This document shows, piece after piece, positions 33,483 through 41,928 of a stretch of 64,000 nt of DNA. Positions within the stretch are counted from its first letter, which is position 1, and every line of letters begins with the position of its first letter. This stretch comes from Inhella inkyongensis. Its GTDB lineage: Bacteria > Pseudomonadota > Gammaproteobacteria > Burkholderiales > Burkholderiaceae_C. Where the stretch lies: assembly GCF_005952805.1 (NCBI RefSeq), contig NZ_CP040709.1:4020413-4084412 (forward strand), read 5' to 3'. The notes under the pieces were generated by a model. The model searched no databases. It was not told the DNA's origin and was given only the letters and a program-made list of their open reading frames with translations. The position numbers and the translations under genes were made by a program.

Positions 33483-34414
33483 GCGAAGGCCTCGGCCAGC
33501 CGCAGGTAGAGCGGAATGCCCACCAGCAGATTGAAGGGGAAGGTCACACCGAGCGCGCAGGCGATGGCCAGGCCGGTGTTGGCCTGGGGCACCGCCACGC
33601 GCAGCGCAGCGGGCGCCGCGATGTAGCTGGCACTGGCGGCCAGCGTGGCCACGAGGGCCACGCCGCCGGTCTGCAGGCCCAAGGCCTTGCCCACGGCCAG
33701 ACCCAGCAGGGCCAAGAGCGGCGGCAGCAGCAAGCCCAGACCCACCAGGCGCAGGCCATGGCGGCGCAAGGCCGGCAATTGGCCCCCAGCCACCAGGCCC
33801 AGTTCCAGCAGGAAGAGGGCCAGCACGCCCTTGAAGGGGTCGATGAACAGGGCCTTGATCGGCGCCACGCCGGCGTCACCCGCCAGCCAGCCGATCAGCA
33901 GCCCGCCCATCAGCAGCAAAACAGACTTGCCCAGCAAGACCTCGTGGGCCAGCAGGTCCCAGCGGATCGGCCCACTCTCCTGCCGCAGGGCCAAGCGCGC
34001 CAGCACGATGCCGACCACCAGGCCCGGCGCCTCCATCACCGCCACCCACAGCGGCGCATGGGCCTCAAAGGGCAGACCGGCGCGCTGCACGGCCGTCATC
34101 CCCACCGCAAAGGTCACCACGCTGACCGAGCCGTAATGCGCGGCCAGGCCGGCGGCGTCCACGCCGCGCAGGCCGGCCAGGCGCAGCACAGGCGCCACCA
34201 GCAGGGGGATGAGGGCGCCGAAGCCCATCAGCACCAGCACCTGGGGCGCCAGCACATCCACCGCCTGCCGGCTGAGCTCCAAACCGCCCTTGAGGCCGAT
34301 GGCCAACAGCAGGTAGAGCGTCAGCGTCTCATACAGCGCCTCGGGCAGGCGCAGATCGCTTTTGACAAGGCGGGCGAACAGGCCCAGCAGGAAGAAGAAG
34401 ACCACCACATCCAT
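33479..34414 (-). CDS. sbtA: SbtA-type sodium-dependent bicarbonate permease
   Basis: 311 residues, about ten helices in two halves. Family blocks are FFLLGLFARLVKSDLRLPEALYETLTLYLLLAIGLKGG, AAHYGSVSVVTFAVGMTAV and ALVATLAASASYIAAPAALRVAVPQANTGLAIACALGVTFPFNL. SbtA imports bicarbonate with sodium in cyanobacteria; relatives occur in heterotrophs and chemoautotrophs. The following PII-like gene (ATGA overlap) supports the assignment. No carbonic anhydrase or RuBisCO gene is in the window, so it may supply bicarbonate for carboxylases or serve pH/osmotic balance. Confidence 0.85.
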   Translation of the reverse strand: MDVVVFFFLLGLFARLVKSDLRLPEALYETLTLYLLLAIGLKGGLELSRQAVDVLAPQVLVLMGFGALIPLLVAPVLRLAGLRGVDAAGLAAHYGSVSVVTFAVGMTAVQRAGLPFEAHAPLWVAVMEAPGLVVGIVLARLALRQESGPIRWDLLAHEVLLGKSVLLLMGGLLIGWLAGDAGVAPIKALFIDPFKGVLALFLLELGLVAGGQLPALRRHGLRLVGLGLLLPPLLALLGLAVGKALGLQTGGVALVATLAASASYIAAPAALRVAVPQANTGLAIACALGVTFPFNLLVGIPLYLRLAEAFA

Positions 34415-34478
34415 GATGGGGCGGCATCATGCCGTGCACACCAAAGCCCTGCCAACGCGGGTGTTTGGCAACGCGGAT

Positions 34479-36749
34479 TCAGAGATTCCAGCCCTGCTGG
34501 AACTTCACGAACAGCTCCCGTTGCAACGGCTGCGCTTGCGCGACCCGCGACCAGCTCGCGCCCACGCTCCAGCCGCGCAACGCACCGGCGCGCGCCAGCC
34601 AGGTCAGGGTGCTGACCTGTTCGCGGTCCCGCTGCGCGGGCCAACCGGCCTCGGCCTCGCGTTCGCTGCGGCCCTGCTGGTGCAACAGACGCACGGCCTG
34701 CTCGGGGCTCAGGTAGAGCACCAGTTTGGTCTGGTCCTGGCGCTCCGCCAGGGCGGCCTGTCCGCTGGGTGCACGCACCGCGGCGCGCGCCCAGCGCTGC
34801 TCCAGTTCCATGCCCCAGCCACCCGGCAGCACCCAGCGCCAGTTGAACTGCGAGCTCAAGGCGTAGCCACGGCCCACGCGGTCGGCGTCCACATCCAGAC
34901 GCTGACCCCACTCCAACTCGAAATGGGCGAAGGTGAAGAGCGGGCCGGGGTGACTGTCCATTCCCAGCGTCAGGCTGCGCGGACGGTGCAGCCCGCCATC
35001 GGCCCGGGCGCGCTGACGTTGCCAATTCGCATGGCCCCAGACCTCGGTGGACCAAGGCCCCAGCATCCAACCACCGGCCTGCAAGGCTTGGCCGATGGGC
35101 TGGCGCCGCGTGACGCCGCGCTCGGGATCGCGCAGGGCCTGAGTATCCAGCGCTCGCAGCGTGGCCTCCCACTCCTGCAGCGGTCCGTCCTCGGGATGCA
35201 CCACCCGCGTCAGCTCCAAGGTGTGGCGCTGGATGCCGGCCTGCGGCACGAAGCCGTTGTCATTGACGAAGCGCGTGCCGATGCGCTCCCAGTCCGCCTG
35301 CCAGCGCCAGTGCTCGCCGTGATGGCGCCATTGCAGCCAGCCGGCTTGGTCCTGCGTGGCTTGCGCAGCACGCAGCAGGCCGTGCTGGACGTCCAGGCGG
35401 CTGAGATCGCGACTGAGCAGCCAGTGCCCGCGCAGGCGTTCGTCTTCGCCCAGTTGGCCCTGCCAGTCCAGCCCCAACAAGTCGGTGCTGGCGCCGCGCT
35501 GCCACTCGCGCCGCGTCAGCAGAGCGGCCACGGCCCAGTCCGCGCTCCACTGCGTGCGATGGCGCGCAAACACCAGCTGCGAGGCCTGGTCGATCTCCAC
35601 ACTCTCGGTACCCAGCGCACCGGGGCGCAGCAGCAAACCCCCACCGGCATCGCGCACGGCCAGGGCCGTGGCCTCGGAGTCGGCACCGCGCCAGGTGGCG
35701 CGCAGGCCCCAGCGCGGATCGACCACGGCCCGCGAGTAGAAGGCCAGCTGCCCTCGCGCCACACCCCAGCGGTCGGGCCCGACCTGGCCCAGCACATCAC
35801 TGCTGTCCAAAAAGAAGGCGCGCTTCTCGGGCACGAACAGCGCGAAACGGGTGTTGCCTGCCAGTTGCGGGTCATCCAACTCGACCTGCGAGAAGTCCGG
35901 CCGCAGCGTCGCATCCAGCACCCAATCGGCGCGCGGTCGCCACTGCAGCTCCAGGCCCAGATTGGCACGCGGCGAGGCCGCCTGCGGCCGTCCGTGACGC
36001 AGCGTGAGTTCGCTGCGCAGCACGCGATGCTGGGTGTGGGCCAAGCGCTCGCGCAACGGGGCGTCATGGTCCAAGGTCTGCATCTCGGTCAGCAGATGCG
36101 GGGTGCCGCGCTCCAGCAGCACGCTGGTCAGGGTCTGCGCCGGCTCAGAGGGGATGCGGCGGCTCAGCATCAGGCGCCAAGGCAGCTGCCCATCGAGCGG
36201 ATAGCGCAGCGAGGCCAGGGGCCAGCGGATCTCGGCGCTCCAGCCATCAGCCAGCCGCTGCACCCCGACCTCGACGTCAAGGAAGTCCGGCGCATCGTCC
36301 TCGTCATCGGTGGCCGCGGTATAGAGCCCGTCGCGGATCGAACCCGCCGCATTCACCCGCACGAACTGCGCCACCTGCTGGCGGCCGTTCGGATCGATCC
36401 AGACGGTCAGGCTGTCCTGATCGGGCCAGACCTGATCGCGGCGTGCCAGCGGGGCGCGAAGGTTCTGGGGCTGCGGATCCCAAGCGCGCAAGGCCACCAC
36501 CAGAGCGTCGCCACTGAGCAGCAACTGCGCCTCAGTGCGGTAAGCGCCGACGGACCCGGAGGGCTCGGGGCGGAAGCGCTTGAAGGCATCAAAACGCGGC
36601 GCCACCTGCCACACGGCATCGTCCAGGCGACCATCGATGCGAGGCGCTTCGTGGGCCTGGGTATGCAGGGGCAAAGGAGGCGGAGAAGCGGTGGCCGATG
36701 CAGCGGCCGCAGCGCAAAAGAGCGCTGCAAAAAACCAAGGGCTTTGCAT
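34479..36749 (-). CDS. DUF5916-type outer-membrane/exported protein with carbohydrate-binding-like N-domain (756 aa)
   Basis: From ATG 36749: signal peptide (MQSPWFFAALFCAAAAASATA), then an N-terminal domain of CBM9-like type (EAPRIDGRLDDAVWQVAPRFDAFKRFRPEPSGS, then ALVVALRAWDPQPQNLRAPLARRDQVWPDQDSLTVWIDPNG). A long C-terminal part rich in alternating strands ends in FVKFQQGWNL. This two-part layout is typical of DUF5916 proteins, thought to be outer-membrane barrels with a periplasmic or surface sugar-binding domain. The frame is open to 36836 (GTG), an alternative start. It is divergent from the DUF2235 hydrolase gene. The substrate is unknown. Confidence 0.78.
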   Translation of the reverse strand: MQSPWFFAALFCAAAAASATASPPPLPLHTQAHEAPRIDGRLDDAVWQVAPRFDAFKRFRPEPSGSVGAYRTEAQLLLSGDALVVALRAWDPQPQNLRAPLARRDQVWPDQDSLTVWIDPNGRQQVAQFVRVNAAGSIRDGLYTAATDDEDDAPDFLDVEVGVQRLADGWSAEIRWPLASLRYPLDGQLPWRLMLSRRIPSEPAQTLTSVLLERGTPHLLTEMQTLDHDAPLRERLAHTQHRVLRSELTLRHGRPQAASPRANLGLELQWRPRADWVLDATLRPDFSQVELDDPQLAGNTRFALFVPEKRAFFLDSSDVLGQVGPDRWGVARGQLAFYSRAVVDPRWGLRATWRGADSEATALAVRDAGGGLLLRPGALGTESVEIDQASQLVFARHRTQWSADWAVAALLTRREWQRGASTDLLGLDWQGQLGEDERLRGHWLLSRDLSRLDVQHGLLRAAQATQDQAGWLQWRHHGEHWRWQADWERIGTRFVNDNGFVPQAGIQRHTLELTRVVHPEDGPLQEWEATLRALDTQALRDPERGVTRRQPIGQALQAGGWMLGPWSTEVWGHANWQRQRARADGGLHRPRSLTLGMDSHPGPLFTFAHFELEWGQRLDVDADRVGRGYALSSQFNWRWVLPGGWGMELEQRWARAAVRAPSGQAALAERQDQTKLVLYLSPEQAVRLLHQQGRSEREAEAGWPAQRDREQVSTLTWLARAGALRGWSVGASWSRVAQAQPLQRELFVKFQQGWNL

Positions 36750-36979
36750 GAACAGGAGGGGCGGCAGCGCCGCCAACAACGGGCGGAGATGAACCGGCGC
36801 CAAAGACAGGCGGCGCCGGGCAGGGGTCCGAAGCACAGGGGCTTCAGCGACCGTTAGCAGGGATGCAGAACCTTCATCTCACCCTCCTTGGGCAGGACAC
36901 CCGGTTTGAGGAAGGCGCGCAGTGTATTGATCTCGCGCAGCTTCGCCAAGCATGCCTTTTTGCACGGCAAGATGCGGCC

Positions 36980-38617
36980 ATGACGCGCCAACTCATCCTC
37001 TGCTGCGACGGTACCAACAACAACCTGACCGGGGCGGCTCACGACACCCATGTGGTGCGCATCGCCGAGATGCTGGCATGCAACCCCGACGCCGAACGCC
37101 TGGTGTTCTACGACCCCGGTGTCGGCCACGCCGCCACCCTGCCCGGCGGCACCTTGTGGGAGCAGCTCAAGCTCTGGCGCGATCGGGTCAACGGCCTGGC
37201 CTTTGGACAGGGTGTGTTCGAGAACATCCTGGAGTGCTACCGCTTCCTGATGCTGAACTACCGCCCCGGCGATCAGCTCTTCTTCTTCGGCTTCTCGCGC
37301 GGCGCCTTCACCGCGCGCAGTGTGGCCGGCATGGTGAATCTGTTCGGCATCCCGGCCGCGTCGCACGAGAACATGCTGCCCACCCTGCTGCACCTGTACT
37401 TCTCGCAGCGTGGCGATGCCGGTCAGTTCGACGCCGTCAGCCAGCAGGCCCGGACCCTTTTCGTCCCCCCCGAGCGCCGCCAGGTGCCGGTGCACTTTGT
37501 CGGCGTATGGGACACGGTGGCCTCCGTGGGGCTGTGGCCCTTTGGCCTGCGCTTCACCGCCCGCCCGGTAGCCGCCGGCAAGGCCTTTGTGCATGTGCGC
37601 CACGCCTTGGCTCTGGACGAACACCGCGCCCCCTTCGAGCCGCGGCTCTACGAAGACGCCAACGGTCCACTGCGCAGCCGCGATGGACAGCTTGGATCGA
37701 TCAAGCAAGTCTGGTTTCGCGGCGCCCATGCCGACGTGGGCGGCGGCTACCCCTGGCGCGAGGCCGGGGCGGCCGAGGCGGCGCTGGGCTGGATGCTCAG
37801 CGAGGCCATCACCTGCGGACTGCGCCTGCGCGCCGGGGATCAGCCCCTGCAGGACGAAGACGACGTGCTGCGCGCCCTCACCACCCGGCAGGGGCCGCGC
37901 GCCGAAGCGCGCCCTCTGCGCCCCCAGTTGCACGACGAATTGGCCGATGGCCCAGCCTGGGCGCTGACTGGCCAACGCCTGCGTGCGGCCCGGCAGGGCG
38001 AAGAGCACCCCAGCGTGGCCGCGCGTGACGCGCGCTGGCCGCAGGACACGGTGTGGCCGCAACGCGCCACCCGGCCCATCGACCGCGCTTGCTGGATCCT
38101 GCTGCCCTTTCTGTGGCTGTGGATGGGGGTGCTGCTAACGGGCTTTGGGCGCGGCAGCCCGGGCGACTGGACGCAGTTCCAAGCGCAGCTCGGCGCCATC
38201 CTGGCAGCCCCTACGCAGTACGCGCTGTGGCAGCTCAGCGCCGGCTGGCTGCCCGGCCCGCGTGCGCTCGGTGATCCCGCCGTGCTCTCGGCCCTGGCCG
38301 TGGAGTCGGGCTTCATCGCTGCCTATGCCCTGCTGTTGGCACGCATGCTCAGCCGCGCCTTTGCCCGCGCCGCCGGCCTGCGCCGGCTGGGCCAAGCCGC
38401 CGACCCCTTGATGCAGCGCCTGGGCCAGGCCCTGCCCTTGCTGGTGGGCGCCGACCTGCTGGAGACCGGCCTGTGCGCCTTGTCCTATGCCTTCGTGGGC
38501 AGCGGCCTGGACTGGCTGGCCCCGCTGTTGCGCCTGCTCATCGTGCCGGTCGCCGCCGCCAAGTTCATCGGCCTAGGCGGCTGCGCCATGCTGTTTTGGC
38601 GCGGGCTGCGCAGCTGA
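36980..38617 (+). CDS. DUF2235 alpha/beta hydrolase (Tle1-like phospholipase fold) with C-terminal membrane segments
   Basis: 545 residues from ATG 36980: MTRQLILCCDGTNNNL is the DUF2235 opening. GFSRGAFTARSVAGM contains the nucleophile Ser106, and FVGVWDTVASVG and WFRGAHADVGGGYP supply the Asp and His region. Members include type VI secretion Tle1 phospholipase effectors and many uncharacterised proteins. After about residue 370 there are several hydrophobic helices (ACWILLPFLWLWMGVLLTGFG, SGFIAAYALLLARML, LLRLLIVPVAAAKFIGLGGCAMLFW), so it is membrane-bound. No T6SS, VgrG or immunity gene is nearby. It ends exactly where the convergent flavoprotein gene ends. Confidence 0.85.
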   Translation: MTRQLILCCDGTNNNLTGAAHDTHVVRIAEMLACNPDAERLVFYDPGVGHAATLPGGTLWEQLKLWRDRVNGLAFGQGVFENILECYRFLMLNYRPGDQLFFFGFSRGAFTARSVAGMVNLFGIPAASHENMLPTLLHLYFSQRGDAGQFDAVSQQARTLFVPPERRQVPVHFVGVWDTVASVGLWPFGLRFTARPVAAGKAFVHVRHALALDEHRAPFEPRLYEDANGPLRSRDGQLGSIKQVWFRGAHADVGGGYPWREAGAAEAALGWMLSEAITCGLRLRAGDQPLQDEDDVLRALTTRQGPRAEARPLRPQLHDELADGPAWALTGQRLRAARQGEEHPSVAARDARWPQDTVWPQRATRPIDRACWILLPFLWLWMGVLLTGFGRGSPGDWTQFQAQLGAILAAPTQYALWQLSAGWLPGPRALGDPAVLSALAVESGFIAAYALLLARMLSRAFARAAGLRRLGQAADPLMQRLGQALPLLVGADLLETGLCALSYAFVGSGLDWLAPLLRLLIVPVAAAKFIGLGGCAMLFWRGLRS

Positions 38618-40054
38618 TCAGACCGGCGCAATGGACTGCGCATGCCGCAGTCGCTGATCGGGATCCCAGCGCCGCTTCACCTCGCGCAGCCGCGCCAGGG
38701 CGCGCCCGTAATAGGCCGTCAAAACGTCCTCTCGCCAGGGATCAGCGTAGCCTTGATAGGCCTCACCGTTGGCGCTAGGCTGCAGGCAGCCCCTGACTCC
38801 GCGCACCCAGGTCAAGGCCTGCTCCCGTTGTGCCTGGCTGGAGCGGGCTCCGACCACACAGGTGTAGCGAATCAGTGCCCGCGCCTGCCGGTGCACAAAG
38901 GCGCTGTCCGGTCCGCGTGCATAGGCCCCTCCCCAAGGGATGAACTCAATCTCTCGATGCTCGGCATAGCGTCGTTCGGCCGCAAAGCTCCGCAGCAATT
39001 CGGTCCATGCTCCCGCCTGTGGAGACACGTCAAAGAAATCAGACTGGGTGAACTGGTACCCATGTTCTCGATACGGGCGACTGGGCTGCCAGGCCGGCCG
39101 CCCCTGGCGGTCGAGCAACCCGCAGCAATAGGCGGCAGCTTCGGACTCGCTCAGCGGCCAACAGCGCAATCCGTCGCCCAGCGCACGGCGCATGGGCTCC
39201 AGGAGTTGGGCCGCCGCACTCGGCACAGCCATGACCAGGCCGAAAAGTTCCAGACACGGCGGCTCTTCATCATCGTCACCCTGAGTCAGCTGCATTTCCA
39301 GGTTGACCCGCTCATCGGCCGTTGGGGCCCACGCCATCCAGGCTTGCAGACGCTCCTCTGCACCCTCAAGCGTCCAACGGGCGTACACCGCCGTACCAGC
39401 TTGCGCAGCCGAGGTGCGCAGGTTTAACTCGGTCAGCACAGCGAATTGGCCAGCGCCAGCACCCCGAAGGGCCCAGAACAGGTCCGCGTGCTCCTGTTCG
39501 TCCACCTGGATCAACTGACCCGCTGCATCCAAGGCCTGCGCGGCGTCCAACTGATCACTCAGCAACCCCGTGCTGCGCCCCTGAAATCCAAAACCGCCCA
39601 CCAAGGCCAGGCCACCCAGGCCCACACTGGGGCAGCCCCCGGTTGGAATGCGCCGGCCCCGACGCGCCAACTCCGCGTTCAGCTGGCCCGAGGTGCAACC
39701 GGGCCCGCAGATCAGACGGTCACCCTCCAATCGCCAGGTGTTCATGAGTTCCAGATCCAGCAGCAGGCCCGCGCTGCTGGAAAGATCGGCAAAACAATGA
39801 CCGCCGCTGCGCAAGCCCACCGGAAGGCCATGCTCCAGCACAAAGTCCCAGGCGCGACGTAGATCTTCGGCATCAGTGCAGCGCACCCAGGCCTGGGGTC
39901 GAACCAGGGGTTTGCCTGCCGCCAACTGCTTGCCCACGCCAATGACAGCAGGTTGCTCGGCGGGCAGCACAAGCGTCCCCTTCAGCTGCGCGCGCAAGCT
40001 CAGCCAGTCGCGATCGGTGATCGGCTCGCGCTCTGGCACAGCGCCCAAGCTCAT
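38618..40054 (-). CDS. BBE-type FAD-linked oxidoreductase in the lanthipeptide locus
   Basis: A 478-residue flavoprotein of the berberine-bridge-enzyme/PP-type FAD-binding family. The FAD domain shows LRSGGHCFADLSSS with His86 and GGCPSVGLGGLALVGGFGFQGR with Cys141, the two residues that attach FAD bicovalently in GOOX/BBE-like oxidases. The C-terminal BBE element is AYYGRALARLREVKRRWDP. Family members oxidise sugars, alkaloids, alcohols or natural-product scaffolds using oxygen. The ATG overlaps the exporter stop (ATGA), making it the last gene of the lanA-lanM-lanT unit, so tailoring of the lanthipeptide is the natural inference. It has no signal peptide, so it acts before export. Alternative: an unrelated enzyme riding in the operon. 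Confidence 0.85.
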   Translation of the reverse strand: MSLGAVPEREPITDRDWLSLRAQLKGTLVLPAEQPAVIGVGKQLAAGKPLVRPQAWVRCTDAEDLRRAWDFVLEHGLPVGLRSGGHCFADLSSSAGLLLDLELMNTWRLEGDRLICGPGCTSGQLNAELARRGRRIPTGGCPSVGLGGLALVGGFGFQGRSTGLLSDQLDAAQALDAAGQLIQVDEQEHADLFWALRGAGAGQFAVLTELNLRTSAAQAGTAVYARWTLEGAEERLQAWMAWAPTADERVNLEMQLTQGDDDEEPPCLELFGLVMAVPSAAAQLLEPMRRALGDGLRCWPLSESEAAAYCCGLLDRQGRPAWQPSRPYREHGYQFTQSDFFDVSPQAGAWTELLRSFAAERRYAEHREIEFIPWGGAYARGPDSAFVHRQARALIRYTCVVGARSSQAQREQALTWVRGVRGCLQPSANGEAYQGYADPWREDVLTAYYGRALARLREVKRRWDPDQRLRHAQSIAPV

Positions 40055-41928
40055 GTTGTGCTCACATCGTCCAAGCCATGCAAGCGAGATTGCAGCCGGT
40101 ACAACTCGGCATAGCGGCCCTGCAAGGCCATCAACTCTGGATGGGTGCCGCGCTCCACGATGCGTCCCTTTTCCATGAAGGCAATCAGATCCGCTTGCCG
40201 AACACTCGCCAATCGGTGGGTGATCAGCACCACGGTACGGCCCTGACCCAAGCGTTGCAGCGATTCATAGACCGCCGCCTCGGCCCTGGCATCCAGGGGC
40301 GCCGTGGGCTCATCCCAGATCACCAAGGGGGCGTCGCGATAGAGGCCCCGCGCCACCGCCAAACGTTGCCATTGGCCGCCGGATAGATCCTGCCCCCCCT
40401 TGAATTGGCGCGACAACAAGGTGTCCCAACCGCCCGTCAAACGCTCGATCACCTCATCGGCGCGCGACTCTCGGGCCGCCGCCCACAGGGCCAGGTCCTC
40501 CGGGTCTTGACGTTCATGCCGCCCCACCTGAACGTTCAGACGGGCGCTCTTGGGCCAGCGAATGGGGTCTTGCAGCACCATGACCACGCGTTCACCCAAG
40601 CTCTGCGGGTCGAAGCTGCGAGTGTCATGGCCGTCCCAACGAATCGCGCCTGAACTGGGTCGGTATAGGCCGGCAATCAGCTTGGCCAAGGTGGTCTTGC
40701 CCGAACCGTTTTCTCCCACTAGGGCCACCGTCTGGCCGGCTTCGATGGTGAGCTGTATGTCCTGCAACGCGGGGGTCGCAGCTCCGTCGTAGCTGAAGCA
40801 AACCTGCTCCAGACTGATTCGACCAGGCTGCAGTGGTGCCGGCCGCCCCAGCGTGCGCGGTGCTGCAGCCTCCGCGCGGTCCATGAAAGACTGGTAGTCC
40901 GCGATGTAGATGGCCTTCTCGAATAACTCGTGCAGCAACTGGGTGCCTCGCTGCAGGGCCTGGCTGGCATTGCGCAAGGCCAGCACTGCCGTGCCCGCCA
41001 CGGCCAAATCCAACCACCCCTGGCGCAGCAGAGTGAACAGCAGGCCATACGTAGCGAGCAGGCCAAGTCCACACCAGAGCTGCCCCCAGGCCCTGGCGTT
41101 GGCTTCGTTGCGCCCCAAGTTCGTCAAGTGTTGCTGCAGGGCCTGCGCCGGCTGGTCATAGTGCGCCTGGACAAAGGCCTGCGCCTGATGGGCACGCAAT
41201 TCAGGGGCCGCCTCGCGCTGGGTTGCCAACTCGATCATCAGCTCGGCCTGGCGCATCAGGGCCACGGTGGTGCTCATGCTGTCGCGCTGCAAGTGCGCAG
41301 TGCGCCAAGCAGCCCAGGCCTCCGGAACCAAGGCCAATAACAGTGCAGGCAGCAAGAAGGGATGCAGCACGGCCAAGGCCACCCCAGCCGCCACCATGGT
41401 GACCAGGACACTCAGCCCTTCCACCAAGCATTCGGTGGCGCCCTCCAAGTGCATCACCCCCCGATCCCGGGCCCGGTGCAAACGGTCGTAGAAGTCCGGG
41501 CTGTCGTAGGCCACCAGTTCCACCGCCAGACTGGCGCGCACCAGCTCCTGCTCGGCCACACGGTGGACGGCTGGGCGCAGTCCTGCCTTGGCGTGTGCGC
41601 AGCCCGCCTCTGCCGCCAGCCGCACACCCTGAGCCCCGAGCAAAGCGAGCAAAGCTGGAAGAGCGGCCTCCCACGCCACGGCACCACTCACCGCATCCAG
41701 CAGATGCGAGAGCAACTGCGCGGTCGCCAGCAGGCTGAGCGCTGTACTCAATCCAACCAAAAGCTGCAGCCCACCGATGGCCAAAGCGGCCCCTGGCGCA
41801 GCGCGGCGCACCAAGCGCAGCAACGGACGCAGTGACTGGACCATGCGCCGCAACAGTCCATGCGTGCTCTGGCCCTCATCCAGCCGCCAGTACGGCGTGT
41901 CGAGTTGCTCGCCCAAGGCCTGCGCCAA
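40051..41928 (-). CDS. ABC exporter (fused permease-ATPase) of the lanthipeptide locus, lacking a peptidase domain
   Basis: 625 residues: a six-helix exporter domain (about 35-330) followed by an ATPase with Walker A GENGSGKTT, signature DLSGGQ, Walker B PLVIWDEPTAPLD and the H-loop ITHRLASV. There is no N-terminal C39 peptidase domain, so leader removal is not done by this protein. The start is a TTG directly after the lanM TGA; an ATG at 41844 (residue 29) is the alternative. It probably exports the modified peptide. It overlaps the flavoprotein gene by ATGA. Confidence 0.85.
   Translation of the reverse strand: MAQALGEQLDTPYWRLDEGQSTHGLLRRMVQSLRPLLRLVRRAAPGAALAIGGLQLLVGLSTALSLLATAQLLSHLLDAVSGAVAWEAALPALLALLGAQGVRLAAEAGCAHAKAGLRPAVHRVAEQELVRASLAVELVAYDSPDFYDRLHRARDRGVMHLEGATECLVEGLSVLVTMVAAGVALAVLHPFLLPALLLALVPEAWAAWRTAHLQRDSMSTTVALMRQAELMIELATQREAAPELRAHQAQAFVQAHYDQPAQALQQHLTNLGRNEANARAWGQLWCGLGLLATYGLLFTLLRQGWLDLAVAGTAVLALRNASQALQRGTQLLHELFEKAIYIADYQSFMDRAEAAAPRTLGRPAPLQPGRISLEQVCFSYDGAATPALQDIQLTIEAGQTVALVGENGSGKTTLAKLIAGLYRPSSGAIRWDGHDTRSFDPQSLGERVVMVLQDPIRWPKSARLNVQVGRHERQDPEDLALWAAARESRADEVIERLTGGWDTLLSRQFKGGQDLSGGQWQRLAVARGLYRDAPLVIWDEPTAPLDARAEAAVYESLQRLGQGRTVVLITHRLASVRQADLIAFMEKGRIVERGTHPELMALQGRYAELYRLQSRLHGLDDVSTT

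Noticed and set aside
34362..36857. 831-codon plus-strand open frame opposite the DUF5916 gene
   Set aside because: Same cause; Gln/Arg/Ala-rich translation without domains, while the minus strand encodes a recognisable family.
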